A stretch of DNA of 34,469 nt from a bacterium (GTDB lineage: Bacteria > DUMJ01). The DNA is taken from NCBI GenBank assembly GCA_026418035.1, contig JAOACC010000060.1, positions 1 to 34,469 on the forward strand, read 5' to 3'. Of the stretch, positions 7,332 to 16,131 are shown one piece after another. The translations under genes were made by a program, and so were the position numbers. Below the pieces are notes generated by a model. The model was not told the DNA's origin. It searched no databases and saw only the letters and a list, made by a program, of their open reading frames with translations. Position 1 is the first letter of the stretch; the number at the start of each line of letters is the position of its first letter.

Positions 7332-8222
7332 CTAGTTCATCTCCCAGAATAGGGCATCTACAAATTCTATACTATTAAAACTCTGCATATCATCAATCCC
7401 TTCTCCTACACCAACTAATACTATAGGTAACTTAAGCTCAGACACTATACTTATTACAACTCCACCCTTAGCTGTCCCATCAAGTTTTGTAACTGCTATA
7501 CCATCTACCTTCAATGCCTCGTTAAACATCCTAGCCTGATTTATAGCATTTTGGCCCATTGTAGCATCTATAACAAGAAGGGTATAAAGTTGATAATCTT
7601 CTTTTTCTCTCTCTATCACTCTCTTCACTTTCTTTAATTCTTCCATAAGATTGTACTTTGTATGAAGTCTACCTGCAGTATCTACAATTACTATATCGAT
7701 ATTCCTAGCTTTAGCAGACTTTAAGCCATCAAAAGCAACAGCCCCAGGATCTGCTCCTTCTCTATGTTTTACAACGGGAATATTTATCCTTTCTCCCCAA
7801 ATTTCTAATTGTTCTATAGCGGCTGCTCTAAATGTATCACCTGCTACAAACACAACACTTTTACCTCTATCTTTAAGAAGCTTACCTAATTTACCTATAG
7901 TAGTAGTCTTACCACTACCATTCACTCCTATAACAAGTATTATCCATTTCCCTTGGAGAAATTTATTTATAATATCAAAAGAGGGAGGGAAGAGAGAAGT
8001 TATACTATTCTTTAGAAGAACAGATAATTTCTCATCTGGATTTAACTTCCAATTCTCTCTAACTTCTTCTAAAAGTTTCTCAGTAGTCTTAGGTCCTACA
8101 TCAGCACTTAGAAGAGCTATCTCTAGCTCTTCTAAGTCCTCTGCAGATATACTCGAGAAACTTCTCTTTATTAAAGCCCTAGTCTTTTCTAAGCCCTGTT
8201 TTAATTTATCAAACCACTTCAT
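7332..8222 (-). CDS. ftsY: Signal recognition particle receptor FtsY
   Basis: FtsY is the membrane-associated SRP receptor GTPase that forms the NG twin complex with Ffh. The 296-residue protein has essentially only the N and G domains. The acidic A domain of enterobacterial FtsY is missing, as is usual for Bacillota and thermophiles. Motifs include GVNGSGKTTTIGKLGKLL (about 99-116), GDTFRAAAIEQLEIWGER, DTAGRLHTKYNLMEEL, TKLDGTAKGG and GVGEGIDDM near the C-terminus. Membrane binding probably relies on the amphipathic N-terminal helix (WFDKLKQGLEKTRALIKRSF). It lies between spoVS (one base away) and ffh (two bases away). Confidence 0.97.
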   Translation of the reverse strand: MKWFDKLKQGLEKTRALIKRSFSSISAEDLEELEIALLSADVGPKTTEKLLEEVRENWKLNPDEKLSVLLKNSITSLFPPSFDIINKFLQGKWIILVIGVNGSGKTTTIGKLGKLLKDRGKSVVFVAGDTFRAAAIEQLEIWGERINIPVVKHREGADPGAVAFDGLKSAKARNIDIVIVDTAGRLHTKYNLMEELKKVKRVIEREKEDYQLYTLLVIDATMGQNAINQARMFNEALKVDGIAVTKLDGTAKGGVVISIVSELKLPIVLVGVGEGIDDMQSFNSIEFVDALFWEMN

Positions 8223-8223
8223 T

Positions 8224-8487
8224 CTACTTTATAGCCTGAATAGAGAACTTTATAGCAGTTCTTTCTTCTCCATCAACCTCTACCTTAGTAAAGGCAGGAT
8301 ACATAACTAAATTTATACCATTAGGAGCTAGATAACCTCTAGCTATAGCAATAGCTTTTACTGCCTGATTCACAGCTCCTGCTCCAATAGATTGAAGTTC
8401 TACGCCTCCTCCATTTCTAATAACGGCAGCAATAGCACCAGCAACAGATTTAGGATTAGATTTTGCAGACACTTTTAGAACTTCCAT
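8224..8487 (-). CDS. spoVS: Stage V sporulation protein S family (SpoVS)
   Basis: An 87-residue Alba-like protein matching SpoVS across its length: MEVLKVSAKSNPKSVAGAIAAVIRNGGGVELQSIGAGAVNQAVKAIAIARGYLAPNGINLV. SpoVS affects septation and spore-coat assembly in Bacillus. It is also found in lineages that do not sporulate (Thermotoga, Deinococcus-Thermus, Dictyoglomus), so its presence does not prove sporulation. Biochemically it is thought to be a small nucleic-acid-binding protein. The gene starts 32 bases inside the rnc 3' end, and its strong AGGAGGGGA ribosome binding site lies within the rnc coding sequence. It occupies the position between rnc and ftsY that smc often holds in Bacillota. 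Confidence 0.93.
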   Translation of the reverse strand: MEVLKVSAKSNPKSVAGAIAAVIRNGGGVELQSIGAGAVNQAVKAIAIARGYLAPNGINLVMYPAFTKVEVDGEERTAIKFSIQAIK

Positions 8488-9160
8488 TATTTATCCCCTC
8501 CTTCTCAAGATTATGTAGTTTACTTAAAGCTTCCTTAGCAGCGTATTGCTCTGCTTCCTTTTTGCTAAAGCCACTACCTGTTCCTAGAGATCTTCCCTTA
8601 ATTATAACTTCTGCTATAAACTTACGCGCATGCATAGGGCCTTCTTCTCCTATTACCCTGTAGATGGGTAATTCTCTATAAAGCGCTTGAACACTTTCCT
8701 GAAGCTTACTTTTATAATCCTCCTCTATTGAGGCTCCAATACTAAAGACTCTTTCTAAAAATCTCCGGGCTTTATCAAGCCCTTCTCCTACAAATATAGC
8801 ACCAACCAGGGCTTCTAGGGCATTACCAAGAATAGTATATCTTTCCCTCCCTCTATCTAAATCTTCTCCTCCCCCTACTCTCATCTCTCCCTTAATATCA
8901 AGCTTAAGAGCGATATCTGCTAGATGTCTTCTACTAATAAGCTTGGCTTTATACTTACTCATATCCCCTTCTGACAAGGGAGGATTAATTTTGTAGAGAC
9001 TTTCTGCAACAACCAAGCCTACTACTGCATCACCCAAAAACTCTAAACGCTCATTATTATTAACTTCATCAAAAGATCGGTGCGTAAACACCAATTTCAA
9101 AAGATCTTCAGGTATACTTATATTTAGCTCTTCTAGTATTTCTAGATATTTAGGTTTCAT
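8456..9160 (-). CDS. rnc: Ribonuclease III
   Basis: RNase III cleaves double-stranded RNA, including rRNA precursors. The catalytic domain carries the signature NNERLEFLGDAVVGL with its acidic residues, and a second acidic cluster lies near GNALEALVGAIF. A C-terminal dsRNA-binding domain follows (KSKLQESVQALYRELPIYRVIGEEGPMHARKFIAEVIIKGRSLGTGSGFSKKEAEQYAAKEAL). The ORF track starts at 9205, but that would overlap fabF by 56 bases with unconserved residues. I choose the ATG at 9160 ([12 protein letters not shown]), which overlaps the fabF stop by 11 bases and gives 234 residues, the usual size. The 3' end overlaps spoVS by 32 bases. Confidence 0.95.
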   Translation of the reverse strand: MKPKYLEILEELNISIPEDLLKLVFTHRSFDEVNNNERLEFLGDAVVGLVVAESLYKINPPLSEGDMSKYKAKLISRRHLADIALKLDIKGEMRVGGGEDLDRGRERYTILGNALEALVGAIFVGEGLDKARRFLERVFSIGASIEEDYKSKLQESVQALYRELPIYRVIGEEGPMHARKFIAEVIIKGRSLGTGSGFSKKEAEQYAAKEALSKLHNLEKEGINNGSSKSVCKI

Positions 9161-10394
9161 AATACTTCTTAAGTGCAATAGATACGTTATGTCCTCCAAA
9201 ACCAAAGGAATTACTCAGTGCTACCTTAACTTCTCTTTTACGTTTTACGTTTGGCACGTAATCTAAATCACATTCGGGATCAGGATGCTCGTAATTAATA
9301 GTAGGGGGTATTATACCTTCTTTAATGGTTAATGCAGTAGCTATAAGTTCTATACTTCCAGATGCTCCTAAGGTATGTCCAATCATTGACTTGTTTGAAC
9401 TTACAGGGATATTATAAGCTAGTTCACCAAATAATGTCTTTATAGCTTTTGTCTCTATAGTATCATTAAGCGGGGTAGAAGTTCCATGAGCGTTAATATA
9501 ATCAACTTCCTTCTTATTTATTCCTCCATATATAAGTGCAAGTTCCATTGCCCGAGCTTGCAATCTACCTTCCGGTTCAGGAGCAGTTAAATGATAAGCA
9601 TCGGAAGTACTACCAACACCTGCCACCTCAGCATATATGTTAGCACCTCTAGACTTAGCACTTTCTAATGTCTCTAAAACTAAAATACCAGCTCCTTCCG
9701 CCATTACAAAACCATCCCTTTCGGCATCAAAAGGTCTACTAGCCCTTTCAGGTTCAACATTTCTAGTAGATAAAGCTTTCATATTGGCAAATCCAGCTAT
9801 CGAAAGAGGAGTAATAGCAGCATCTGTTCCACCAGTTATAACTATATCACACTCACCGAACTGAATCGCCTTTACTGCTTCTCCTATAGCGGTAGCCCCT
9901 GTAGCACACGCAGTATTGACAGAAAATGTAATCCCTGTAAATCCAAAAATAATGGATATATAGGCACTAGCCATATTTGATATGAGCATAGGAATAAAGA
10001 AGGGACTTATCCTACCTGGTCCTTTCTCTAAAAGTAAAGAGTGCTGTTGTTCTAAGATATGAATACCACCTATGCCAGAACCTATTATGACTCCTACCCT
10101 TTCCTTATCAACTTTCTCAGAGTCTATCTTAGCATCTTTTATAGCTTCCATCCCAGCTACTACCGCAAACTGAGTAAAGCGATCCATCTTTCTGGCTTCT
10201 TTCTTTCCAAGATAGGTTTCAGGGTCAAAATCCTTTACCTCTCCGCCTATCTTAACAGGAAGATCTTCGGTATCTATATTAGACAAATACCCAATAGCAC
10301 TCCTACCAGAAGTTAAACCTTCCCAGAAGATTTCTTTCCCCACTCCATATGGAGTAACTAAGCCTATTCCCGTAATAACAATACGCTTCTTCAT
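9150..10394 (-). CDS. fabF: 3-oxoacyl-ACP synthase II (FabF)
   Basis: FabF elongates acyl-ACP by condensing it with malonyl-ACP in type II fatty-acid synthesis. The 414-residue protein has the thiolase fold and the Cys-His-His triad: cysteine 163 in VNTACATGA, histidine in [15 protein letters not shown] and histidine in [14 protein letters not shown]. It also has the C-terminal glycine loop [12 protein letters not shown]. The size is exact for the family. It overlaps acpP by an ATGA junction, so carrier protein and synthase are probably translationally coupled. It is the last fatty-acid gene before rnc. Confidence 0.98.
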   Translation of the reverse strand: MKKRIVITGIGLVTPYGVGKEIFWEGLTSGRSAIGYLSNIDTEDLPVKIGGEVKDFDPETYLGKKEARKMDRFTQFAVVAGMEAIKDAKIDSEKVDKERVGVIIGSGIGGIHILEQQHSLLLEKGPGRISPFFIPMLISNMASAYISIIFGFTGITFSVNTACATGATAIGEAVKAIQFGECDIVITGGTDAAITPLSIAGFANMKALSTRNVEPERASRPFDAERDGFVMAEGAGILVLETLESAKSRGANIYAEVAGVGSTSDAYHLTAPEPEGRLQARAMELALIYGGINKKEVDYINAHGTSTPLNDTIETKAIKTLFGELAYNIPVSSNKSMIGHTLGASGSIELIATALTIKEGIIPPTINYEHPDPECDLDYVPNVKRKREVKVALSNSFGFGGHNVSIALKKYYET

Positions 10395-10627
10395 TCTCCA
10401 ATCTTAGACTGAATATAGTTTACCGCATCAGCAACTGTCTTAATCTTTTCTGCATCTTCATCTGGTATCTCGATATCAAAACCATCCTCAAACGCCATAA
10501 CTAATTCTACTAGGTCTAAAGAATCTGCTCCTAAGTCATCTGTAAATGAGGAATCAAGAGTAATATCCTCCTCATCAATTCCTAACTGCTCTGCAATAAT
10601 TTTCTTTACCTTATCAAGAACTGCCAC
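10391..10627 (-). CDS. acpP: Acyl carrier protein
   Basis: ACP carries growing acyl chains on a phosphopantetheine attached to serine. The attachment motif [13 protein letters not shown] places this serine at residue 36, as in standard ACPs. The ORF track begins at a GTG at 10636, but that codon overlaps the Shine-Dalgarno sequence AGGAGGTG itself. The in-frame GTG at 10627 sits six bases after it and gives a 78-residue protein starting [10 protein letters not shown], the normal ACP length and N-terminus. I therefore use 10627. The gene follows fabG by a dozen bases and overlaps the fabF start at its stop. Confidence 0.96.
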   Translation of the reverse strand: MAVLDKVKKIIAEQLGIDEEDITLDSSFTDDLGADSLDLVELVMAFEDGFDIEIPDEDAEKIKTVADAVNYIQSKIGE

Positions 10628-10639
10628 AGTAAGCACCTC

Positions 10640-11380
10640 CTATATTACTAATCCGCCATCTATATTAATTACTTGTCCAGTAATATAACTGGCATCCTTA
10701 CTTACTAAAAATAAAACCAATTTAGCCACTTCTTCTGCCTTACCAAATCTTCCAAGTGGAATTCTACTCAAATACTCCTTCTTGACATTTTCGTCAAGTA
10801 CCTTTGTCATCTCCGTATCTATATATCCAGGAGCTACCGCATTCACTGTTATATTCCATCTACTTAATTCTTTAGCGCATGCTTTAGTGAAACCTATAAG
10901 GCCCGCCTTTGCAGCAGAATAATTACTCTGTCCGATATTACCAATCTCTCCTATAACCGAAGTTATATTTACTATTCTACCCTCTTTATTTTTAATCATA
11001 TGCCTAGCTATAAGTCTAGTACATATAAATGCCCCCTTAAGATCTATATCCAATACCTCATCCCAATCTTCTTCATCCATCTTAAGGAGAAGTTTGTCTC
11101 TAGTTATACCTGCATTATTTATAAGGATATCTATTCTTCCCCATTTAGTCAAGACCCCTTTAACTACCTCATCTACATCTGCCCACCTAGTTACGTCAGC
11201 TTGGAAGATCTCCCCTTCTCCACCAAGATTTTCTATCTCTTCTAAGGTTGCAAGAGCTTTCTCTTTATTACTTTTATAAATTATAGCTACTCTTCTACCA
11301 CTATCCGCTAATTCCAGACTTATAGCCCTTCCAATACCTCTAGAGCCACCTGTTACTATGGCTACTTGTCTGTCACTCAT
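10640..11380 (-). CDS. fabG: 3-oxoacyl-ACP reductase FabG
   Basis: FabG is the NADPH-dependent ketoreductase of fatty-acid elongation and a short-chain dehydrogenase. The 246-residue protein shows the cofactor loop TGGSRGIGRA at 10-19, NNAG at 88-91 and the catalytic serine, tyrosine and lysine at about 141, 154 and 158 (NITSVIGEIGNIGQSNYSAAKAG). The C-terminal YITGQVINIDGG is typical. Its start overlaps the end of fabD by four bases (ATGA). The operon context makes FabG far more likely than another SDR. Confidence 0.97.
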   Translation of the reverse strand: MSDRQVAIVTGGSRGIGRAISLELADSGRRVAIIYKSNKEKALATLEEIENLGGEGEIFQADVTRWADVDEVVKGVLTKWGRIDILINNAGITRDKLLLKMDEEDWDEVLDIDLKGAFICTRLIARHMIKNKEGRIVNITSVIGEIGNIGQSNYSAAKAGLIGFTKACAKELSRWNITVNAVAPGYIDTEMTKVLDENVKKEYLSRIPLGRFGKAEEVAKLVLFLVSKDASYITGQVINIDGGLVI

Positions 11381-12282
11381 AAGTTTCTCCCTAACACTTC
11401 TAAAGCATTTCCCAGTATATTTAACTTACTAGTACACTGCTTTACAAGATTTGTAAGAACATTACTAGTTCCTATTTCTACTACTTCAAGACTTCCAATA
11501 TCTTCTAAAGTTCTAACAACATCTACCCATCTTACAGGACTATACATCTGAATTCTTAAACAATCTTTTATTTCCTTTTTATTTCTAAGGATCTTCCCAT
11601 TTACAGAGGATATAAATTCAATCTTAGGGTCACTTATTCTAAGATTCTCTATAAATTCGACATAAAATCTTTCGCTATACTCCTTTAAAAAAGAAGAATG
11701 AAAGGGACCGGCTACATTCAGACGTACAACTCTCTTAGCTCCCTTTTCTTTAAGTATACTCTCTACCATAGAAAGAGTAGGCTCTTTACCAGATATAACT
11801 ATCTGCTTCGGGCTATTGAAGTTTACCGCCTCTACTTCAGTAAAACTACTTATAATACTTAATAGTTCATCTTTATCCATGCCCAATACTGCAATCATTC
11901 CCCCTTTAATCTCTCGACAGGCATCAGCCATAATTCTACCCCTAGCTTTCACTATATTTAAACCATCCTCAAAGGACATTACCCTACTAGCAGTCAGAGC
12001 AGAAAACTCTCCAAGACTGTGTCCCGCAACAAAATCTGCAGTAATCCCTCTAGATTCTAAAGTATAGAAGAGAGAAAGAGAAAGGACATATGTAACTAAT
12101 TGACTAATTTCTGTATCTTCCGGAGAGACACCTTTTAATAAAAGCTCTTCTATGTTTAAATTTACTAAACTAGAACTTTTTCTTATAATATCTCTAGCAG
12201 TAGGAAAATTAAGAATATATTGAACATCACTATCTTTGATCTGAGTACCTTGACCAGGAAAAATAAAAGCTCTTTTTACCAT
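11377..12282 (-). CDS. fabD: Malonyl-CoA:ACP transacylase FabD
   Basis: FabD loads malonyl groups onto ACP. Motifs are FIFPGQGTQ at the N-terminus, the nucleophile elbow GHSLGEFSAL with serine at about residue 89, and NVAGPFHSSFL containing the catalytic histidine. The ORF track starts at 12303 with MGGLCIR, which reads through the fabH C-terminal codons. I use the ATG at 12282 (MVKRAFIFPGQG), which overlaps the fabH stop as ATGGTAA. This gives 301 residues and the conserved N-terminus. Between FabH and FabG this is the standard order, except that no fabK lies upstream. Confidence 0.96.
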   Translation of the reverse strand: MVKRAFIFPGQGTQIKDSDVQYILNFPTARDIIRKSSSLVNLNIEELLLKGVSPEDTEISQLVTYVLSLSLFYTLESRGITADFVAGHSLGEFSALTASRVMSFEDGLNIVKARGRIMADACREIKGGMIAVLGMDKDELLSIISSFTEVEAVNFNSPKQIVISGKEPTLSMVESILKEKGAKRVVRLNVAGPFHSSFLKEYSERFYVEFIENLRISDPKIEFISSVNGKILRNKKEIKDCLRIQMYSPVRWVDVVRTLEDIGSLEVVEIGTSNVLTNLVKQCTSKLNILGNALEVLGRNL

Positions 12283-13256
12283 TCTAATACACAAGCCCCC
12301 CAAGTAAGTCCTGCACCAAATCCAACCATAACAATCTTACTACCTTCTTTTATCTTGCCCAGAAGAAGAGCCTCATGAAGAGCTATACCTACTGAGGCAG
12401 AAGATGTATTACCATATCTATCCAAATTAATAAAAACCTTATCCATGGAAAGGCCTAATCTCTCTGCAGCTGACTCAATAATTCTTATATTCGCCTGATG
12501 CGGAATAAACAAGTCTATATCTGAAGGGTCTAGTTCTGCTTTCTCAATCGCCTCTAAAGCAGCCTCACCCATAATCTTTACTGCAAACTTAAAAACCTCT
12601 TTACCATTCATCTTTATATAATGAAGCTTCCGAGAGACAGTTTCATAAGAAGTCGGAAGTCTTGAACCTCCAGCAGGTATCTCTAAAAGATTTCCACCAC
12701 TACCGTCCGCTCCAAGTATAAAAGACTTGAAACCTCCTCGTACTACTGGACTCAAGACTACCGCACTTGCTCCATCTCCAAAGAGTACGCAAGTAGACCT
12801 ATCCTGCCAATCGGTAATCTTAGACAGAACCTCAGCTCCAACTACTAGAACATTATCATAAGTTCCATTAGCCACAAACTGTGCTCCAACACTTAATGCA
12901 TATATAAGACCAGAACATCCGGCAGAGAGATCAAAACCGGGACACTTTGCCCCTAACTTATCCTGTAGAATACAGGCAGTAGCAGGGAAAAACATATCAG
13001 GGGTTACAGTTGCCACTATTATAAGGTCAATATCCTCAGGGGTCAAACTAGCAGACTCTAGAGCCATTTTTGCTGCCTCAAGAGAAAGATCAGAAGTAGC
13101 AACATCAAGCTCTGCTATATGCCTCTCTCTAATACCAGTGCGAGTAACTATCCACTCGTCTGAAGTATCGACAATTTTCTCTAAATCAGCATTAGTTAAG
13201 ACTTTTGGAGGCACATAAGAACCTATTCCTTTAATACCAACCATTCTAACTGACAT
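12276..13256 (-). CDS. fabH: 3-oxoacyl-ACP synthase III (FabH)
   Basis: FabH starts fatty-acid synthesis by condensing an acyl-CoA primer with malonyl-ACP. The 326-residue protein has catalytic cysteine 114 in DLSAGCSGLIYAL, histidine in IPHQANIRI and asparagine in DRYGNTSSASVGIALHE, plus the N-terminal SDEWIVTRTGIRERH. These are all diagnostic. An upstream in-frame Met pair (MSVRM) leaves the exact start slightly uncertain. It overlaps plsX by 11 bases and fabD by 7. Primer preference (acetyl versus branched) cannot be read from the sequence alone. Confidence 0.97.
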   Translation of the reverse strand: MSVRMVGIKGIGSYVPPKVLTNADLEKIVDTSDEWIVTRTGIRERHIAELDVATSDLSLEAAKMALESASLTPEDIDLIIVATVTPDMFFPATACILQDKLGAKCPGFDLSAGCSGLIYALSVGAQFVANGTYDNVLVVGAEVLSKITDWQDRSTCVLFGDGASAVVLSPVVRGGFKSFILGADGSGGNLLEIPAGGSRLPTSYETVSRKLHYIKMNGKEVFKFAVKIMGEAALEAIEKAELDPSDIDLFIPHQANIRIIESAAERLGLSMDKVFINLDRYGNTSSASVGIALHEALLLGKIKEGSKIVMVGFGAGLTWGACVLEW

Positions 13257-14229
13257 AAGAAGTTACTCCTTCTTCTATCTCCTTGAGAAGATTAGATTCT
13301 ATAGACCTTTTAGCCACCTTTATAGAATTAAATATAGCCTTTGCATTAGATCTTCCATGAGCAACTATACAGACTCCATTAACTCCAAGCAAAGGAGTCC
13401 CTCCATATTCTGAGAAGTCATATATAGAAAAGGCATTATTTATAGCACTATCAACAAAAAACCTGGCAGAACGAGGAATAGAGGAATCTATTATAGAGTC
13501 TTTTACCATCTTTCCAAAAGTATACGCAAAACCTTCCGCAAACTTTAGTAATACATTACCAACAAAACCATCACATACAATTACATCTGCCTTATTTTCA
13601 AATATATCGTTTCCCTCAATATTGCCTACAAAGTTCTTTAGTTTCTTTAATAAAGGATAAACAGATTTTGTAAGATTATTTCCTTTAGTCTCTTCTGCCC
13701 CTATATTTAGCAATCCTACTCTTGGATTTTCTATACCCAATATATTATGAGAATAACTAATACCCATAATAGCAAATTGATATAGGTAATTCGGTTTACA
13801 GTCAACATTAGCCCCTGTATCTATAATAAAAACAGGATTCTTTAATGTTGGAATAGTTACCCCAATAGAAGGTCTCTCTATTCCAGGTAGAGTTCCCAAT
13901 ATTAAAGATGCACAAGCTACAAACGCACCAGTATTTCCAGCAGATACTACAGCATCTACCTTACCAGCTTTAAGCATCTCTACAGCTACAACTAGAGAAG
14001 CTCTCTTTTTGGTCTTAATAGCCTGAGTAGGATGTTCATCCATTCCTATAGCTTCATCGGTATGAACTATCTCAAAAGGAATATTTCTATCGCCAATAAT
14101 TTCACGTATCTTTACTTCATCTCCTACCAGGACTAATTCAACATCTGGACTGTCTTTAGCTATATAAGCTCCTTCTACCAATACCTGTGGGGCAAAATCC
14201 CCACCCATAGCATCTAAAGCTATTCTCAT
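13246..14229 (-). CDS. plsX: Phosphate acyltransferase PlsX
   Basis: PlsX converts acyl-ACP to acyl-phosphate, the donor for PlsY in phosphatidate synthesis, and so links the fatty-acid cluster to membrane lipids. The 327-residue protein starts MRIALDAMGGDFAPQVLVEGA and contains TDEAIGMDEHPTQAIKTKKRASLVVA, VSAGNTGAFVACASLILG and DGFVGNVLLKFAEG, all family landmarks. It overlaps rpmF by four bases (ATGA). The transcriptional regulator FapR, often encoded next to plsX in Bacillota, is not present here. Confidence 0.97.
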   Translation of the reverse strand: MRIALDAMGGDFAPQVLVEGAYIAKDSPDVELVLVGDEVKIREIIGDRNIPFEIVHTDEAIGMDEHPTQAIKTKKRASLVVAVEMLKAGKVDAVVSAGNTGAFVACASLILGTLPGIERPSIGVTIPTLKNPVFIIDTGANVDCKPNYLYQFAIMGISYSHNILGIENPRVGLLNIGAEETKGNNLTKSVYPLLKKLKNFVGNIEGNDIFENKADVIVCDGFVGNVLLKFAEGFAYTFGKMVKDSIIDSSIPRSARFFVDSAINNAFSIYDFSEYGGTPLLGVNGVCIVAHGRSNAKAIFNSIKVAKRSIESNLLKEIEEGVTSYVS

Positions 14230-14411
14230 TTCTCTTGTTTAATCGTTATGACTTCTTCGCCATCATAATAGCCACAAGAAGGACATACCCTATGAGGTAA
14301 GGTCCAACTATGGCACTGCGGACAACGTATTAACGTTGGAGGTTCCAGTTTCCAGAGGGACCTCCTTCTATGTGTTCTGCATCTAGACATCTTCTTCTTT
14401 GGATTAGCCAT
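14226..14411 (-). CDS. rpmF: 50S ribosomal protein L32, zinc-ribbon form
   Basis: A 61-residue large-subunit protein. The N-terminus ANPKKKMSRCRTHRRRS is the L32 signature. Two CxxC pairs (CPQC and CPSC, about residues 29-46) would bind zinc, so this is the zinc-containing C+ form. A strong ribosome binding site, GGAGGGGAT, lies in the 24-base gap after the DUF177 gene. DUF177-rpmF-plsX is one of the most conserved orders in bacteria. Confidence 0.97.
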   Translation of the reverse strand: MANPKKKMSRCRTHRRRSLWKLEPPTLIRCPQCHSWTLPHRVCPSCGYYDGEEVITIKQEK

Positions 14412-14435
14412 ACCTTATCTATCCCCTCCATATCT

Positions 14436-14915
14436 TCAGTATTCTATAGTTATATCCTCTAAGTTACAATTACACTTCTCTCTATTAAGATTCTTACCAC
14501 ATACAGGACAAAGCCCCTTACAATCTTCTCTACATAAAGGTTTAATAGGGAGATTCATTATTATATTCTCCCTAACACTTTTAGAAACATCAACCATATT
14601 GTTCTCTATTGTATACTTAAAATCCTCTTCTGTCAATTTACCTATTATTCTTAAAGGCTCTTCTGTATAGACCTCTTCATAGGAAAATTCAAGCTCCTGT
14701 GGATAAACATCAAGACATCTACTGCATTCAAGTAAGACTCTAGTTTTAACCTTGCAAGCAAGTAATAACTTTCTCCTCTCAATTCTTTTAAGCTTACCTT
14801 CCACCTCAGGTAGATCATCAAACATAAGTCCTTCCATTGTTTCTAGAGTCTCAACGTAGCGAAAAGAGGTAATATTAACCTTCCCCTCTAGCATCTCTTT
14901 AACATCTATATTCAT
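14436..14915 (-). CDS. DUF177/YceD-family protein
   Basis: A 159-residue protein of the YceD/DUF177 family, which is almost always encoded upstream of rpmF. It is associated with large-subunit rRNA accumulation in several bacteria and plants, although its mechanism is not established. Visible features are ECSRC in the middle (about residues 63-67), FSYEEVYTEE and a C-terminal cysteine cluster CREDCKGLCPVCGKNLN near 130-146, which probably binds a metal. The first residues (MNIDVKEMLEG) fit the family. It lies 10 bases after ackA. Confidence 0.9.
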   Translation of the reverse strand: MNIDVKEMLEGKVNITSFRYVETLETMEGLMFDDLPEVEGKLKRIERRKLLLACKVKTRVLLECSRCLDVYPQELEFSYEEVYTEEPLRIIGKLTEEDFKYTIENNMVDVSKSVRENIIMNLPIKPLCREDCKGLCPVCGKNLNREKCNCNLEDITIEY

Positions 14916-14925
14916 AATAAAACAC

Positions 14926-16116
14926 TCAGCTAATTAGACGTGCAGTCTCTCTTGCAATAACCAACTCTTCATTGGTAGGAATAACCCATACCTTCACTTT
15001 AGAATCTGAAGCGCTAATCTCCTTTTCCTGACCCTTAAAGTTATTCTTTTGAGGGTCTATTTTAATACCAAGATAGTCCATATCATCACATACCATCTCT
15101 CTTATTTCTGGTTCATTTTCTCCTATCCCTGCAGTAAATACTAGCACATCCAACCCATTCATAATGGCAGTATATGCTCCAATATATTTTTTAATTCTAT
15201 AACAGAACATCTCCATAGCTAATTTTGCATTCTGATTACCCTCTTCGGCTGCCTTCATAATGTCTCTCATATCATTGCTAAATTCAGAAATGCCTAAGAG
15301 ACCACTCTCCTTATTAAGGATGTCATCTACCTCTTCTGCAGTATAGTTAAGATTTCTCATAAGATAAAGGGGAATTGCTGGGTCTAAATCTCCACTTCTA
15401 GTTCCCATAATAAGACCTTCTAGAGGAGTGAATCCCATACTAGTATCTATAGACCTACCTCCTTTAACTGCACTAATACTACAACCATTACCAAGATGAC
15501 AGGTAACAATCTTCAACTCTTCTATCGGTCTTCCAACTAATTGTGCAGCTCTATTAGCCACATAGTAATGACTAGTCCCATGGAAGCCATATCTTCTAAT
15601 TCTATAATCCCTATAGAATCTCATAGGTATTGCGTATAAATAGGCGTATTTAGGCATATTTGAATGGAAAGATGTATCAAACACAGCTGTCTGATGGACA
15701 TTTGGCAAGACTTCCATACTAGCCCTTATACCTGCAAGACCCGCAGGATTATGAAGTGGAGCTAACTCGTTATTCTTCTCTATCTCAGCTATTACCTCAT
15801 CATCTATAATAGTAGGTTCTTTAAATTTCTCACCACCATGGACCACTCTATGACCCACTGCCTTAATCTCTTCTATGGAACTTATCACAGGATTAACTCC
15901 ATTTAGTAGGGTATCTATAACTACTTTAAACGCCTCTGTATGATTACCAGCACTTACTTCTTTTCTCTTTTTTTCTCCATTGACCGAATAAGTAAGATAA
16001 GATGGAGGAGTCCCTATTCTCTCTATTATACCTTTCGCTATAACCTCCTCCTTCTCCATATCAAAGAGCTGGTATTTAAGAGAAGAACTCCCACAATTTA
16101 CTACTAGTATCTTCAT
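14926..16116 (-). CDS. ackA: Acetate kinase
   Basis: AckA interconverts acetyl-phosphate and acetate with ADP/ATP. With Pta next door this makes ATP from acetyl-CoA in fermentation, or activates acetate. The 396-residue protein of the ASKHA fold carries MKILVVNCGSSSLKYQLF at the N-terminus, GHRVVHGGEKF, FDTSFH, YGFHGTSHYYV, TCHLGNGCSISAV, GFTPLEGLIMGTRSGDLDP and VFTAGIGEN. All are standard and no key residue is missing. The pta-ackA gap is 15 bases and holds a GGAGG ribosome binding site. Confidence 0.98.
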   Translation of the reverse strand: MKILVVNCGSSSLKYQLFDMEKEEVIAKGIIERIGTPPSYLTYSVNGEKKRKEVSAGNHTEAFKVVIDTLLNGVNPVISSIEEIKAVGHRVVHGGEKFKEPTIIDDEVIAEIEKNNELAPLHNPAGLAGIRASMEVLPNVHQTAVFDTSFHSNMPKYAYLYAIPMRFYRDYRIRRYGFHGTSHYYVANRAAQLVGRPIEELKIVTCHLGNGCSISAVKGGRSIDTSMGFTPLEGLIMGTRSGDLDPAIPLYLMRNLNYTAEEVDDILNKESGLLGISEFSNDMRDIMKAAEEGNQNAKLAMEMFCYRIKKYIGAYTAIMNGLDVLVFTAGIGENEPEIREMVCDDMDYLGIKIDPQKNNFKGQEKEISASDSKVKVWVIPTNEELVIARETARLIS

Positions 16117-16131
16117 AATATTTTTAACCTC

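Noticed and set aside
9161-9205. Upstream rnc start with [15 protein letters not shown]
   Set aside because: It reads into fabF codons in another frame and is not family-like; the ATG at 9160 gives the normal RNase III N-terminus.
10628-10636. GTG at 10636 as the acpP start
   Set aside because: This codon is part of the AGGAGGTG ribosome binding site; the GTG at 10627 gives the standard 78-residue ACP.
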